Assembly: GCF_030316765.1 (NCBI RefSeq) | Contig: NZ_JASZYT010000007.1 | Span: forward strand, 310,001 to 374,000 | DNA length: 64,000 nucleotides | From: Variovorax saccharolyticus | Lineage (GTDB): Bacteria; Pseudomonadota; Gammaproteobacteria; Burkholderiales; Burkholderiaceae_C | Reading direction: 5' to 3' | Part shown: one piece after another, positions 51,805 through 61,113 of the stretch | How the letters are laid out: every line of letters starts with the position of its first letter | Position numbering within the stretch: the first letter of the stretch is position 1 | Made by a program: the position numbers and the translations under genes | Notes under the pieces: model-generated | What the model was told of the DNA's origin: nothing | The model's database searches: none | Seen by the model: the letters and a program-made list of their open reading frames with translations, nothing else

Positions 51805-53097
51805 TCAGGCGACCTCGGAAGCGATGCCGCTGCCGAAGCGTTTTTGGATGTAGGTTTCGACCAGCTGGTGGAACTCGTTGGCGATGTTGTCGCCACGCAG
51901 CGTGAGGGCCTTCTGGCCATCGATGAAGACCGGCGCCGCCGGCGCCTCCCCGGTGCCGGGCAGGCTGATGCCGATGTCGGCGTGCTTGCTCTCGCCCGGC
52001 CCGTTGACGATGCAGCCCATGACGGCCACCTTCATGGTCTCGACGCCCGGATATTTGTTGCGCCAGACCGGCATCTGCATGCGCAGGTAGTCGTCGATCT
52101 GCTTGGCCAGCTCCTGGAAGGTGGTGCTGGTGGTGCGCCCGCATCCCGGGCAGGCCGTGACGCTGGGCACGAACACGCGCAGGCCCAGCGCCTGCAGGAT
52201 CTCGTTGGCGATCAGCACCTCCTGGGTGCGCGATTCGCCCGGTTGCGGGGTCAGCGAGACGCGGATCGTGTCGCCGATGCCTTCCTGGAGCAGGATCGAC
52301 AGCGCGGTCGCCGAAGCCACCGTGCCCTTGGTGCCCATGCCGGCCTCGGTCAGGCCCAGGTGCAGCGTGTAGTCGCAGCGGCGCGCCAGTTCGCGGTAGA
52401 CCGATATGAGGTCCTGCACGCCGCTCACCTTGCAGCTCAGGATGATCTGGTTGCCGGCCATGCCCATCGACTCGGCCAGCTTCGCGGAATCGATCGCCGA
52501 GGTGACCAGCGCCTCGTACATGACCGACTTGGCGTCCCAGGGTTCGGCCCGGGCGCTGTTGGTGTCCATCAGGCTGGCCAGCAGTTCCTGGTCGAGGCTG
52601 CCCCAGTTGACGCCGATGCGCACCGGCTTGTTCCAGCGCATCGCGGCATCGATCATCTGGCCGAACTGCTTGTCCTTCTTGTCGCCCTTGCCGACGTTGC
52701 CGGGATTGATGCGGTACTTGCTGAGCGCCTCGGCGCAGGCCGGATAGTCGGTCAGCAGCCGGTGGCCGTTGTAGTGGAAGTCGCCGATCAGCGGCACGTC
52801 GACGCCCATGCGGTCGAGCTGCTCGCGGATGTAGGGCACTTGCGCCGCGGCCTCGGGCGTGTTGACCGTGATGCGCACCATCTCGGAGCCGGCGAGCGCC
52901 AGTTCCTTGACCTGGATCGCGGTGCCGATGGCGTCGACGGTGTCGGTGTTGGTCATCGACTGGACGCGCACCGGCGCATCGCCGCCGACCGTGACCGTGC
53001 GCGGTCCCCAGACCACCTGGGCCTGGCGCGAGCGGCGCGCCCGGGGCGCGGCGGGTTCGATCGGCAGGCAGCCGAGGGGATTCGGGGCATCGGTCAT
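51805..53097 (-). CDS. ispG: 4-hydroxy-3-methylbut-2-enyl-diphosphate synthase
   Basis: 430 residues, the longer proteobacterial form. The N-terminal barrel begins VWGPRTVTVGGDAPVRVQSMTNTDT in part. The C-terminal [4Fe-4S] ligands are in TACPGCGRT and MGCIVNGPGE. It reduces MEcPP to HMBPP, the penultimate step of the MEP isoprenoid pathway. It lies between rodZ and hisS with gaps of 11 and 9 bases, as in many proteobacteria. Confidence 0.97.
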   Translation of the reverse strand: MTDAPNPLGCLPIEPAAPRARRSRQAQVVWGPRTVTVGGDAPVRVQSMTNTDTVDAIGTAIQVKELALAGSEMVRITVNTPEAAAQVPYIREQLDRMGVDVPLIGDFHYNGHRLLTDYPACAEALSKYRINPGNVGKGDKKDKQFGQMIDAAMRWNKPVRIGVNWGSLDQELLASLMDTNSARAEPWDAKSVMYEALVTSAIDSAKLAESMGMAGNQIILSCKVSGVQDLISVYRELARRCDYTLHLGLTEAGMGTKGTVASATALSILLQEGIGDTIRVSLTPQPGESRTQEVLIANEILQALGLRVFVPSVTACPGCGRTTSTTFQELAKQIDDYLRMQMPVWRNKYPGVETMKVAVMGCIVNGPGESKHADIGISLPGTGEAPAAPVFIDGQKALTLRGDNIANEFHQLVETYIQKRFGSGIASEVA

Positions 53098-53108
53098 GAG
53101 GGGCTCGA

Positions 53109-54017
53109 TCAGGGTTTGACTTCGAAGCGTGCCACGCCGCCGGAACGCGCGAGCGGCGTGAGGTCAAAGGCCTGACCGCGCACGCGCACATCGACCGCCG
53201 CCGCACGGCCGACCACGACCGAAAGCGGCAGTGCACCGGTCAGTCCGACGGTCTCGCCGGCCTTGACCGTGCGCCGGATCAGCTGCTTGCCGCCGGCTTC
53301 GGTCACCGTGATCCAGGACTCGTCGCGAGCGACGAAGACGATCAGGTCGTTGCCGACAGCCGCCTCCGCTGCGGGCGCGGCCGCCACGGGCTCGGCGGGA
53401 GCAGCCGGCGGCGGCAGCACCGGCAGCGCATTGGGCGCGGCCGAGGGCTCGACCGCCATGCCGGCCGCAGCCGGCGTACCCGCGGCCAGCGTGGATGGCG
53501 GCGCGGCCTCCTCGCTGGACGAACTCAGGCGCGAGAAAGCCGCGCCGACGTGGTCGAAGGCCGACTGCGGGAGCCAGAACAGGACCGCTGCGCCCAGCAG
53601 GAGCAGCACCACCACGGTCAGCAGGGCACGCGAAGGCAGTCCGCTGGCGCCTGCGCCGGAACGCGGCGCCGCCGACTTGAGGCTCCTGCTGATGGTGCGG
53701 TCGGCATCCGCCAGGCCGGGCCGCTGGGCGCCCGGCAGCTTGGCCAGGACCGGCGCCGGATCGATGCGGAGCGCGCGGCAGACGCTCGCGGCCAGCGCGC
53801 GCGCGAACACCGCGTCGGGCAGCGACTCGATGTCGTCGGCCTCGAGGGCGGCCAGTTTCTGCGGCGTCACCTTGAGCGCCGCCGCCACCATGTCGATGTG
53901 CAGGCCGTGGGCCTCCCGCGCCTCGCGCAGCATGTCGCCGGCCGTCATGTTCGTGCTGTCGCCCCCGACCAGGGGCACGGCGGCCGAAGCCCCGAATTCA
54001 CTCGCTCGCTCAATCAT
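53109..54017 (-). CDS. rodZ: RodZ-like HTH membrane protein
   Basis: 302 residues from the ATG at 54017, which overlaps the end of pilW; the frame is open eight codons further. The N-terminal helix-turn-helix (TAGDMLREAREAHGLHIDMVA in part, KVTPQKLAALEADD) is of the Xre/Cro type that in RodZ binds MreB. A membrane helix follows (ALLTVVVLLLLGAAVLFWL), then an Ala/Pro-rich linker and the DUF4115 periplasmic domain (WITVTEAGGKQLIRRTVKAGE in part). It helps set rod shape. Confidence 0.92.
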   Translation of the reverse strand: MIERASEFGASAAVPLVGGDSTNMTAGDMLREAREAHGLHIDMVAAALKVTPQKLAALEADDIESLPDAVFARALAASVCRALRIDPAPVLAKLPGAQRPGLADADRTISRSLKSAAPRSGAGASGLPSRALLTVVVLLLLGAAVLFWLPQSAFDHVGAAFSRLSSSSEEAAPPSTLAAGTPAAAGMAVEPSAAPNALPVLPPPAAPAEPVAAAPAAEAAVGNDLIVFVARDESWITVTEAGGKQLIRRTVKAGETVGLTGALPLSVVVGRAAAVDVRVRGQAFDLTPLARSGGVARFEVKP

Positions 54018-54843
54018 TGAAATTTCCGCGCTCGTACGCAATCGCCTCCCGCGACTGGGGGAAGCGCCGTTGCAGCTGGCCCGCCAGCTGCGCCACCGCT
54101 TCTCGGTTGTTGAGCTGGCGTTCGATCTTGATGCCGAGCCACAAGGTCTCGGCGCTGGCCGCCGGGCTGTTGTTGACGCGGCGGATGTAGAACTGGGCCC
54201 GCTGCCAATCGTTGCGCTGGACCAGGATCGACGCCAGGTTGAAGCCGATCACCGGATTGCCGGCGTCGATCTCGTAGGCCTGCATCAGGCTGCGCTCGGC
54301 TTCGGCGCGCTGGCCCGCCTTCAGCTGGCAGACGCCCTGCGTCATGAGGGTCTTGGCGCGGTCCGTGTAGGTGGGCACCGCGAGCGCGGCGCTGAACTGC
54401 TGCTGGGCATCGGCGAAGCGGTTCTGCTGGCACAGCAGCCAGCCGTAGTTGTGCAGCACGTTGGGTTCGCGCGGATCGAGCGCGATCGCGCGGCGGAAGC
54501 TGTCTTCGGCCTGCGCCGGATCGTCGAGCCGCATGTAGACCAGGCCGCGCAGGTTGTAGGCATCGGCGAAACTCGGGTCGGCCGCCAGCGCCTGCTTGAT
54601 CTCGTCGAGGGCGATCGTGGTCTGGCCCTGCTGGAAATAGCCGATCGCCAGTTCGATGCGCAGCTTGGCCCGCTTGCGTCCGTTGCTCTCGTCGGAGTCG
54701 GTCACGATGGCCGCGTCCTTGTTGGCCGAAGTCTGCAGCACGCCATTGCGGGTGTTGATGCAGCCTGCCAGCAGGAAGACTGCAGCGAGGCCGCAGGACA
54801 CCTGCAGCATCAGCGTGCGTGCATTCGAAAAGGCCTTGCTCAT
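54010..54843 (-). CDS. pilW: Type IV pilus biogenesis TPR lipoprotein PilW/PilF
   Basis: 277 residues with a lipoprotein signal (VFLLAGC, Cys28). At least four TPR units follow (FQQGQTTIALDEIKQALAADPSFADAY in part, then LRGLVYMRLDDPAQAEDSFRRAI). It acts as pilotin for the outer-membrane secretin of type IV pili in relatives. The position between rlmN and rodZ is the classic one. Its 3' end overlaps the rodZ start by eight bases. Confidence 0.92.
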   Translation of the reverse strand: MSKAFSNARTLMLQVSCGLAAVFLLAGCINTRNGVLQTSANKDAAIVTDSDESNGRKRAKLRIELAIGYFQQGQTTIALDEIKQALAADPSFADAYNLRGLVYMRLDDPAQAEDSFRRAIALDPREPNVLHNYGWLLCQQNRFADAQQQFSAALAVPTYTDRAKTLMTQGVCQLKAGQRAEAERSLMQAYEIDAGNPVIGFNLASILVQRNDWQRAQFYIRRVNNSPAASAETLWLGIKIERQLNNREAVAQLAGQLQRRFPQSREAIAYERGNFND

Positions 54844-54847
54844 CGGA

Positions 54848-55996
<1,149 letters not shown>

Positions 55997-56016
55997 TGCG
56001 TCAGGCGGGCTCGCCC

Positions 56017-56442
56017 TCAGCGGGCGTAGACGTTGAGGCCGGCGAAGAAGAACGCGATTTCGACCTGCGCCGTCTCGGGCGCGTCGGAGCCGTGCACCGC
56101 GTTGGCATCGATGCTGTCGGCGAAGTCGGCGCGGATGGTGCCGGGAGCGGCCTTCTTGGGGTCGGTGGCGCCCATCAGGTCGCGGTTCTTGGCGATCGCG
56201 TTGTCGCCTTCGAGCGCCTGCACGAACACCGGGCCGGAGATCATGAACTCGACCAGATCCTTGAAGAAGGGACGCTCCTTGTGCACGGCGTAGAACTGCT
56301 CGGCTTCGGCGCGCGACAGGTGGATCAGCTTGGCGGCCACGATCTTGAGGCCGGCGGCCTCGAAGCGGGAAACGATCTTGCCGATGACGTTCTTGGCGAC
56401 TGCGTCGGGCTTGATGATGGAGAGGGTGCGTTCGATGGCCAT
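56017..56442 (-). CDS. ndk: Nucleoside diphosphate kinase
   Basis: 141 residues from the ATG at 56442, the exact length of the family. The N-terminus is AIERTLSIIKPDAVAKN, and the phospho-acceptor histidine is in ANAVHGSDAPETA. It exchanges phosphates among NTPs and NDPs. It follows rluB across 151 bases with no gene, which contain a CTCGCC/GGCGAG hairpin (56545-56561), and precedes rlmN by 20 bases. Confidence 0.97.
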   Translation of the reverse strand: MAIERTLSIIKPDAVAKNVIGKIVSRFEAAGLKIVAAKLIHLSRAEAEQFYAVHKERPFFKDLVEFMISGPVFVQALEGDNAIAKNRDLMGATDPKKAAPGTIRADFADSIDANAVHGSDAPETAQVEIAFFFAGLNVYAR

Positions 56443-56593
56443 TGAAGTGCTTTCCTGAGAGCTTGAATCTGAATGAGTTCCGCCAGGGCCGCAACATGCG
56501 GGTTGCAAGCCTTGACAAAGCCTCTGATTTTAACCGGCGCGAGAGCGTTCCCTCGCCATCGGCGAGCGAAAGGCCGTGCCGGGGTACCGAAAA

Positions 56594-58336
56594 TCAGCGG
56601 CCGCGGCGCCGACCGCCGCCCGACCCGCCGAAGTTGCCGCCACCGCCGCCGCCCCCCGGGCCGCCGCGACGCGGGCCCTGGCGCTGCTCCTTGCGCTGGC
56701 GCGAGAAGCTGTCGGTGCCGATGTAGCCGAGCGACGTCTTCATCGGGTCGGGCTGGCTGGCGCCGCCGGGTGCGCGGTCCTCGCCTTGCCGATTGCGCCC
56801 CTGGCCCTGCTGCGCGGCGCCGCCCTGCCGGTCGCCGCCGCGGCTGTTGCGGCGCCCTTGCGGCGGGCCCTTGCCGCCGCCGCGATCGGAGCGCGCACCC
56901 GGACCATGGGCCAGCGGATTCGGGATCGCCTCGCGCCCTTCGCCCTGCGGGCCGGCGGCACCGGCACCACTCCCGTTGCGGTTGCCGCGGCGCTTGCGAT
57001 TGCGGTTGCGCCCGCCGTTGTCCTGGCCCGGCCCCTGGCCCCTGGGCCCGGCACCCTGCCGGGGCGCCCGCTCGCCGCCGCCGCCGGCGGCCTGGAACAG
57101 GGCCTGGATGTCGCGCTCGTCGAGCTCCATCCAGGCGCCGCGCTTGAGCCCGCGCGGCAGCACCATGGCGCCGTAGCGGATGCGGATCAGGCGGCTCACC
57201 GCGTGGCCGACCGATTCGAACAGGCGCCGCACCTCGCGGTTGCGGCCTTCCGAGATGGTGACGCGGTACCAGCAGTTGGAGCCCTCGCCGCCGCCTTCCT
57301 CGATGGTGCCGAACTGGGCCATGCCGTCGTCCAGCCGCACGCCTTCGAGCAGGCGCTTCTTCTCCTCGGCGCTCAGCGCACCGAGCACGCGCACCGCGTA
57401 CTCGCGCTCCAGCCCGAAGCGCGGGTGCATCAGCTGGTTGGCCAGTTCGCCCGAGCTCGTGAACAGCAGCAGGCCTTCGGTGTTGAGGTCGAGCCGGCCG
57501 ACCGACTGCCACTTGCCCTGCTGCAGGCGCGGCAGCTTGCGGAACACGGTCGGGCGGTTCTGCGGGTCGTCGTGCGTCACGACTTCGCCGACCGGCTTGT
57601 GGTAGGCGATCACGCGCGCCGGCGGTGGCGCGATGCGATAGCGGATCGGCTTGCCGTTGATCTTGACCTGGTCGCCGTACTGGATGCGCTGGCCGATGTG
57701 GGCCGGCTCGTTGTTGACCGAGATGCGCCCCTGCAGGATCAGCTGCTCCATCTCGAGCCGGGAACCCAGGCCCGCCTGGGCCAGCACCTTGTGCAGCTTG
57801 GGCGAATCGGCCTCGGGCAGCAGCACCCGCTTGAGCGGCGGCACCTCGGGGCTTTCCTCGTCGGCATCGAACTGGCCCGAAATGACGTCGGCGAAGCGGA
57901 TCGGCTCGGGCGGCGGCGCATTGCGCTGCTCGCGCTCGGCGGCCCGGCGGGCGCGGTCGAGATCGTCCTCCTCCTCGTCCGGCTCCTCCTCCTCTTCATC
58001 TTCCTCGTCGTCGTCCTGCGCCGCGGCTTCGGCGCTGCGGGCCTCCACCGGCGGCTCGGTGACCGGCTCGGCGACGGCGGCCGGCTCGGAGACAGCTACG
58101 GGCTCGGCGACGGCCGCCGGTGCGGCAGCCGGCTCGACCGGCTCCATAGCCTCGGCCAGCGGCTCTGCGGGCACTTCCGCCAGCACCTCCTGCGCTACCG
58201 CCTTCGGCTTGCGGGGGCGGCGCTTGCGCGGGGCTGCGGCTCCTTCCACGGCCTCGACCGGGGTCTCGCCCGCAGGCAGCTCGGAAACGGTGTCGGCCGG
58301 CAGCGCGGCTGCATCATCGGGTTCAATGGGGCTCAT
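56594..58336 (-). CDS. rluB: 23S rRNA pseudouridine 2605 synthase RluB, extended form
   Basis: 580 residues, about twice E. coli RluB. The S4 domain starts near residue 195 (PKLHKVLAQAGLGSRLEMEQLIL in part) and the catalytic Asp is in GRLDLNTEGLLLF, with GRNREVRRLFESVGH behind it. The first 190 residues are Ala/Pro/Glu-rich with a strongly acidic run (DDDEEDEEEEE). The last 155 are Gly/Arg/Asn-rich and basic. Both extensions look disordered; the tail may bind RNA. The start overlaps the scpB stop by four bases. Confidence 0.94.
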   Translation of the reverse strand: MSPIEPDDAAALPADTVSELPAGETPVEAVEGAAAPRKRRPRKPKAVAQEVLAEVPAEPLAEAMEPVEPAAAPAAVAEPVAVSEPAAVAEPVTEPPVEARSAEAAAQDDDEEDEEEEEPDEEEDDLDRARRAAEREQRNAPPPEPIRFADVISGQFDADEESPEVPPLKRVLLPEADSPKLHKVLAQAGLGSRLEMEQLILQGRISVNNEPAHIGQRIQYGDQVKINGKPIRYRIAPPPARVIAYHKPVGEVVTHDDPQNRPTVFRKLPRLQQGKWQSVGRLDLNTEGLLLFTSSGELANQLMHPRFGLEREYAVRVLGALSAEEKKRLLEGVRLDDGMAQFGTIEEGGGEGSNCWYRVTISEGRNREVRRLFESVGHAVSRLIRIRYGAMVLPRGLKRGAWMELDERDIQALFQAAGGGGERAPRQGAGPRGQGPGQDNGGRNRNRKRRGNRNGSGAGAAGPQGEGREAIPNPLAHGPGARSDRGGGKGPPQGRRNSRGGDRQGGAAQQGQGRNRQGEDRAPGGASQPDPMKTSLGYIGTDSFSRQRKEQRQGPRRGGPGGGGGGGNFGGSGGGRRRGR

Positions 58337-59124
58337 GGTCGGGTTCCGGAAGAGACAGCGGTGGTGTCGGCCTCGTCGGGCGCGGATTCGGCGTCGACGG
58401 GCATGGGGGTTGCGGTTTCGGCGACCTCGGCGGCGGGCTGCGCCACCGGATCGGACGTCGCCAGGGCTTCGGCCGACGGTTCCGTGGTCGACGGTTCCGT
58501 GGTCGACGGCTCCACGGCCGGCGGCTCATCGGCCGGCGAGTCGTCCATCGGCAGCGCCGGCTGGTCGTCGCCCGCGGCCTGGCCGAGCGCGTCGATCAGC
58601 GCGCCCTGCTGCGCCGGCGTCTCGATCAGGGGCAGCTGGTCCAGCGACGCCAGGCCCAGATCGTCGAGGAACTGGCGCGTGGTCGCATAGAGCGCAGGCC
58701 GGCCCACCGTTTCGCGGTGGCCGATCACCTCGACCCAGTTGCGGTCTTCGAGCTGCTTCAGGATCAGCGAATTGATCGTGACGCCGCGGATGTCTTCCAT
58801 GTCGCCGCGCGTGACCGGCTGCCGGTAGGCGATGATCGCCAGCGTCTCGAGCACCGCACGGGTGTAGCGCGGCGGCTTCTCGGGGTGCAGCCGGTCGAGG
58901 TGGTCGCGCAGCTCGGGGCGGCTCTGGAAGCGCCAGCCACTGCCCACGCTCACGAGCTCCAGGCCGCGCTGCGACCAGTCTTCCTGCAACTCGAGCAACA
59001 GCGACTTGATCGTGTCGGCGCCCAGTTCGTCGTCGAACAGCACGCGCAGTTCGCGCACCGGCAACGGCTGGGTCGAACAGATCAAGGCGGTTTCGAGAAT
59101 GCGCTTGGCATCCGCCGTATTCAT
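58333..59124 (-). CDS. scpB: Segregation and condensation protein B
   Basis: 263 residues from the ATG at 59124. The core is two winged helices (KRILETALICSTQPLPVRELR; YRQPVTRGDMEDIRGVTINSLILKQLEDRNW in part) that bind the ScpA kleisin of the SMC complex for chromosome segregation. The C-terminal 75 residues are an acidic, Pro/Thr/Ala-rich tail containing a short tandem repeat. scpA is not adjacent. The gene overlaps rluB (ATGA) and follows rluD by 127 bases. Confidence 0.95.
   Translation of the reverse strand: MNTADAKRILETALICSTQPLPVRELRVLFDDELGADTIKSLLLELQEDWSQRGLELVSVGSGWRFQSRPELRDHLDRLHPEKPPRYTRAVLETLAIIAYRQPVTRGDMEDIRGVTINSLILKQLEDRNWVEVIGHRETVGRPALYATTRQFLDDLGLASLDQLPLIETPAQQGALIDALGQAAGDDQPALPMDDSPADEPPAVEPSTTEPSTTEPSAEALATSDPVAQPAAEVAETATPMPVDAESAPDEADTTAVSSGTRP
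58475..58513. repeat. 15-base tandem repeat inside scpB
   Basis: Two exact copies of GACGGTTCCGTGGTC plus a partial third, encoding repeats of EPSTT in the disordered C-terminal tail of ScpB. The unit is a multiple of three, so copy-number change would keep frame. Confidence 0.8.
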
Positions 59125-59251
59125 GGTTCGCGTTATCCGGGAAAAGGCGCCTCGAGGACGCTTGTTCAGAAGGATGGATGGAGCGCTGCCTGCACGCGGC
59201 GAAAAGCAACGCAAAGCCGGCATCAGGTGGCCGGCGCGGCCCTCGGGACCG

Positions 59252-60277
59252 TCATCCGGGATTGTAATCCAGCCCCCACTCGGAGAAACCCTGAAGCAGA
59301 TCCGGCGGCGGCGGCGATCGAAACTCCATCGGCTCCCCTGTCACCGGATGCGCGAATCCCAGCCTGAAGGCATGCAGCGCCTGCCGCGTCAGGCCGGCCG
59401 CCGGCGCACCGCCGTAGAGCGTGTCGCCGACCAGCGGATGACCGATGGACGCCATGTGCACGCGGATCTGGTGGGTGCGGCCGGTTTCGAGCGTACAGCG
59501 CACTGTGCAGCCCTGTTCGTTGCTGTCGAGCGCCTCGATCAGCGTGCGCGCCAGCTTGCCCGAATGACGCTCCAGATCGACCACCGCCATGCGCAGCCGG
59601 TTGCGCGGATCGCGCCCGATCGGGGCATCGACATGGCGCGCGCGGGCGCCCTGCCAGCTCCGGTGGGCGAGCGCCAGGTACTGCCGCTTGACCTCCCGTG
59701 CCGCGATCAGCGCCACCAGGGCATCCATCGTCTGGCGGCTGCGCGCCACCACCATCAGTCCGCTGGTGTCGCGGTCGAGCCGGTGCACGATGCCGGCGCG
59801 CGGCAGCAGGGCCGCCCGCGGATCGAGCGCCAGCAGGCCGTTGAGCAGGGTCCCGCTCCAGTGGCCGGGGGCCGGATGCACCACCAACCCGACCGGCTTG
59901 TCGATGATCCGCAGGTGATCGTCCTCGTACACCACCCGCAGGTCCATGGGCTCGGCCTTGAAGGCCTGGCTTTGCGGCGTCGGCCGCAGCTCGATGCGCC
60001 CGGCCTCGCCGGCATGCACCGTGGCGGAGGCCTTGGTGAGCACCCGCCCCTGGATCTCGACCATCCCGGCTTCGATCAGCTGCTGCAGGTAGCTGCGCGA
60101 GAATTCCGGCACCAGCGCCGCCAGTGCACGGTCGAGCCGCTGGCCATGTTCGGCCGGCCCGATCAGGAAATCCCGGACTTCGCTCGCGGCGGAGAGCTCG
60201 GCGCCCTCCTCGTGCTCGGCCGCCTCCGGGGCGTCCGCCAGGGGGTCGGTCGATATAATCGGGGGCAACTGTTTCAC
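59252..60277 (-). CDS. rluD: 23S rRNA pseudouridine 1911/1915/1917 synthase
   Basis: 341 residues from a GTG at 60277 with AAGG five to nine bases upstream. The first 35 residues are an acidic extension. The S4 domain follows (RLDRALAALVPEFSRSYLQQLIE in part), then the RluA-type catalytic block HRLDRDTSGLMVVARS with the Asp nucleophile, and TGRTHQIRVHM. It modifies helix 69 of 23S rRNA. Divergent to bamD with 14 bases between start codons, as in other proteobacteria. Confidence 0.96.
   Translation of the reverse strand: MKQLPPIISTDPLADAPEAAEHEEGAELSAASEVRDFLIGPAEHGQRLDRALAALVPEFSRSYLQQLIEAGMVEIQGRVLTKASATVHAGEAGRIELRPTPQSQAFKAEPMDLRVVYEDDHLRIIDKPVGLVVHPAPGHWSGTLLNGLLALDPRAALLPRAGIVHRLDRDTSGLMVVARSRQTMDALVALIAAREVKRQYLALAHRSWQGARARHVDAPIGRDPRNRLRMAVVDLERHSGKLARTLIEALDSNEQGCTVRCTLETGRTHQIRVHMASIGHPLVGDTLYGGAPAAGLTRQALHAFRLGFAHPVTGEPMEFRSPPPPDLLQGFSEWGLDYNPG
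60254..60259 (+). promoter_or_regulatory. Candidate -10 element of the bamD promoter
   Basis: A perfect TATAAT lies 32 bases before the bamD ATG, inside the first codons of the divergent rluD. No good -35 is seen 16-18 bases upstream, so it may rely on other contacts. It is the only AT-rich stretch between the genes. Confidence 0.5.
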
Positions 60278-60291
60278 GAAAGCCTTATCTG

Positions 60292-61101
60292 ATGTTTCGC
60301 GCCAAATTATCGGTCGTCCCCGGCTGGCTGGCCCTGTGCGCCACGGCCTGGCTGGTGGCCGGCTGCTCGACGACCGAAGCCGACAAGACCGCGAACTGGA
60401 GCCCGAACCGCATCTACTCCGAAGCCAAGGACGAAACGAACTCGGGCGCCTACGACAAGGCCGTGCCCCTGCTCGAGAAGCTCGAGGGCCGCGCCGCCGG
60501 CACGCCGCTGGCCCAGCAGGCCCAGCTCGACAAGGCCTACGCCCAATGGAAGGCCGGCGACAAGGTGCCGGCCATCGCCACCCTCGATCGCTTCATGAAG
60601 CTCCACCCGGCCAGTCCGGCGATCGACTACGCGCTCTATCTGAAGGGCGTGATCAACTTCAACGACGACCTCGGCATGTTCGCGTGGATGACGCGCCAGG
60701 ACCTGTCCGAACGCGACCAGAAGGCGGCCAAGGAATCCTTCGAGTCGTTCAAGGAACTGATCACCCGCTTCCCCGAGTCGCGCTACACGCCGGATGCGCG
60801 GCTGCGCATGAACTACATCGTCAACTCGCTGGCGCAGTACGAAGTGCACGTGGCGCGCTACTACTACACCCGCGGCGCCTACCTGGCGGCCATCAACCGC
60901 GCGCAGCTGGCGCTGGCGGACTACCGCGAAGTGCCGGCGCTCGAAGAGGCGCTGTACATCATGTACTTGTCCTACGACAAGCTCGGCATGAACGACCTGC
61001 GCGACGACACCCAGCGCGTGCTGACCAAGAACTACCCGCAGAGCGAGTACCTGTCGCGCGGTTTCCGCGCCAAGGACGATCCGTGGTGGAAGCTCTGGTA
61101 A
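60292..61101 (+). CDS. bamD: Outer-membrane assembly lipoprotein BamD
   Basis: 269 residues. Signal and lipobox are LVAGC (Cys25). The TPR-like body has ANWSPNRIYSEAKDETNSGAYDKAV in part, RFMKLHPASPAIDYALYLKGVINF in part, RFPESRYTPDARLRM and the C-terminal KNYPQSEYLSRGF, all standard for BamD (YfiO). BamD is the essential lipoprotein of the Bam complex. Its start is 14 bases from the divergent rluD, and it converges with the dinG-like gene. Confidence 0.96.
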   Translation: MFRAKLSVVPGWLALCATAWLVAGCSTTEADKTANWSPNRIYSEAKDETNSGAYDKAVPLLEKLEGRAAGTPLAQQAQLDKAYAQWKAGDKVPAIATLDRFMKLHPASPAIDYALYLKGVINFNDDLGMFAWMTRQDLSERDQKAAKESFESFKELITRFPESRYTPDARLRMNYIVNSLAQYEVHVARYYYTRGAYLAAINRAQLALADYREVPALEEALYIMYLSYDKLGMNDLRDDTQRVLTKNYPQSEYLSRGFRAKDDPWWKLW

Positions 61102-61113
61102 GCGGTCGGCCGG

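Noticed and set aside
50644..53175. An 843-codon plus-strand frame opposite hisS and ispG
   Set aside because: It is the complement of two essential, strongly conserved genes and shows no domain.
56512..56517. TTGACA on the plus strand between ndk and rluB
   Set aside because: No -10 element lies at a suitable distance and no plus-strand gene follows; both neighbours are on the minus strand.
56576..58690. A 704-codon plus-strand frame opposite rluB
   Set aside because: It is caused by the biased Gly/Arg and Glu/Asp codons of the RluB extensions read in reverse.
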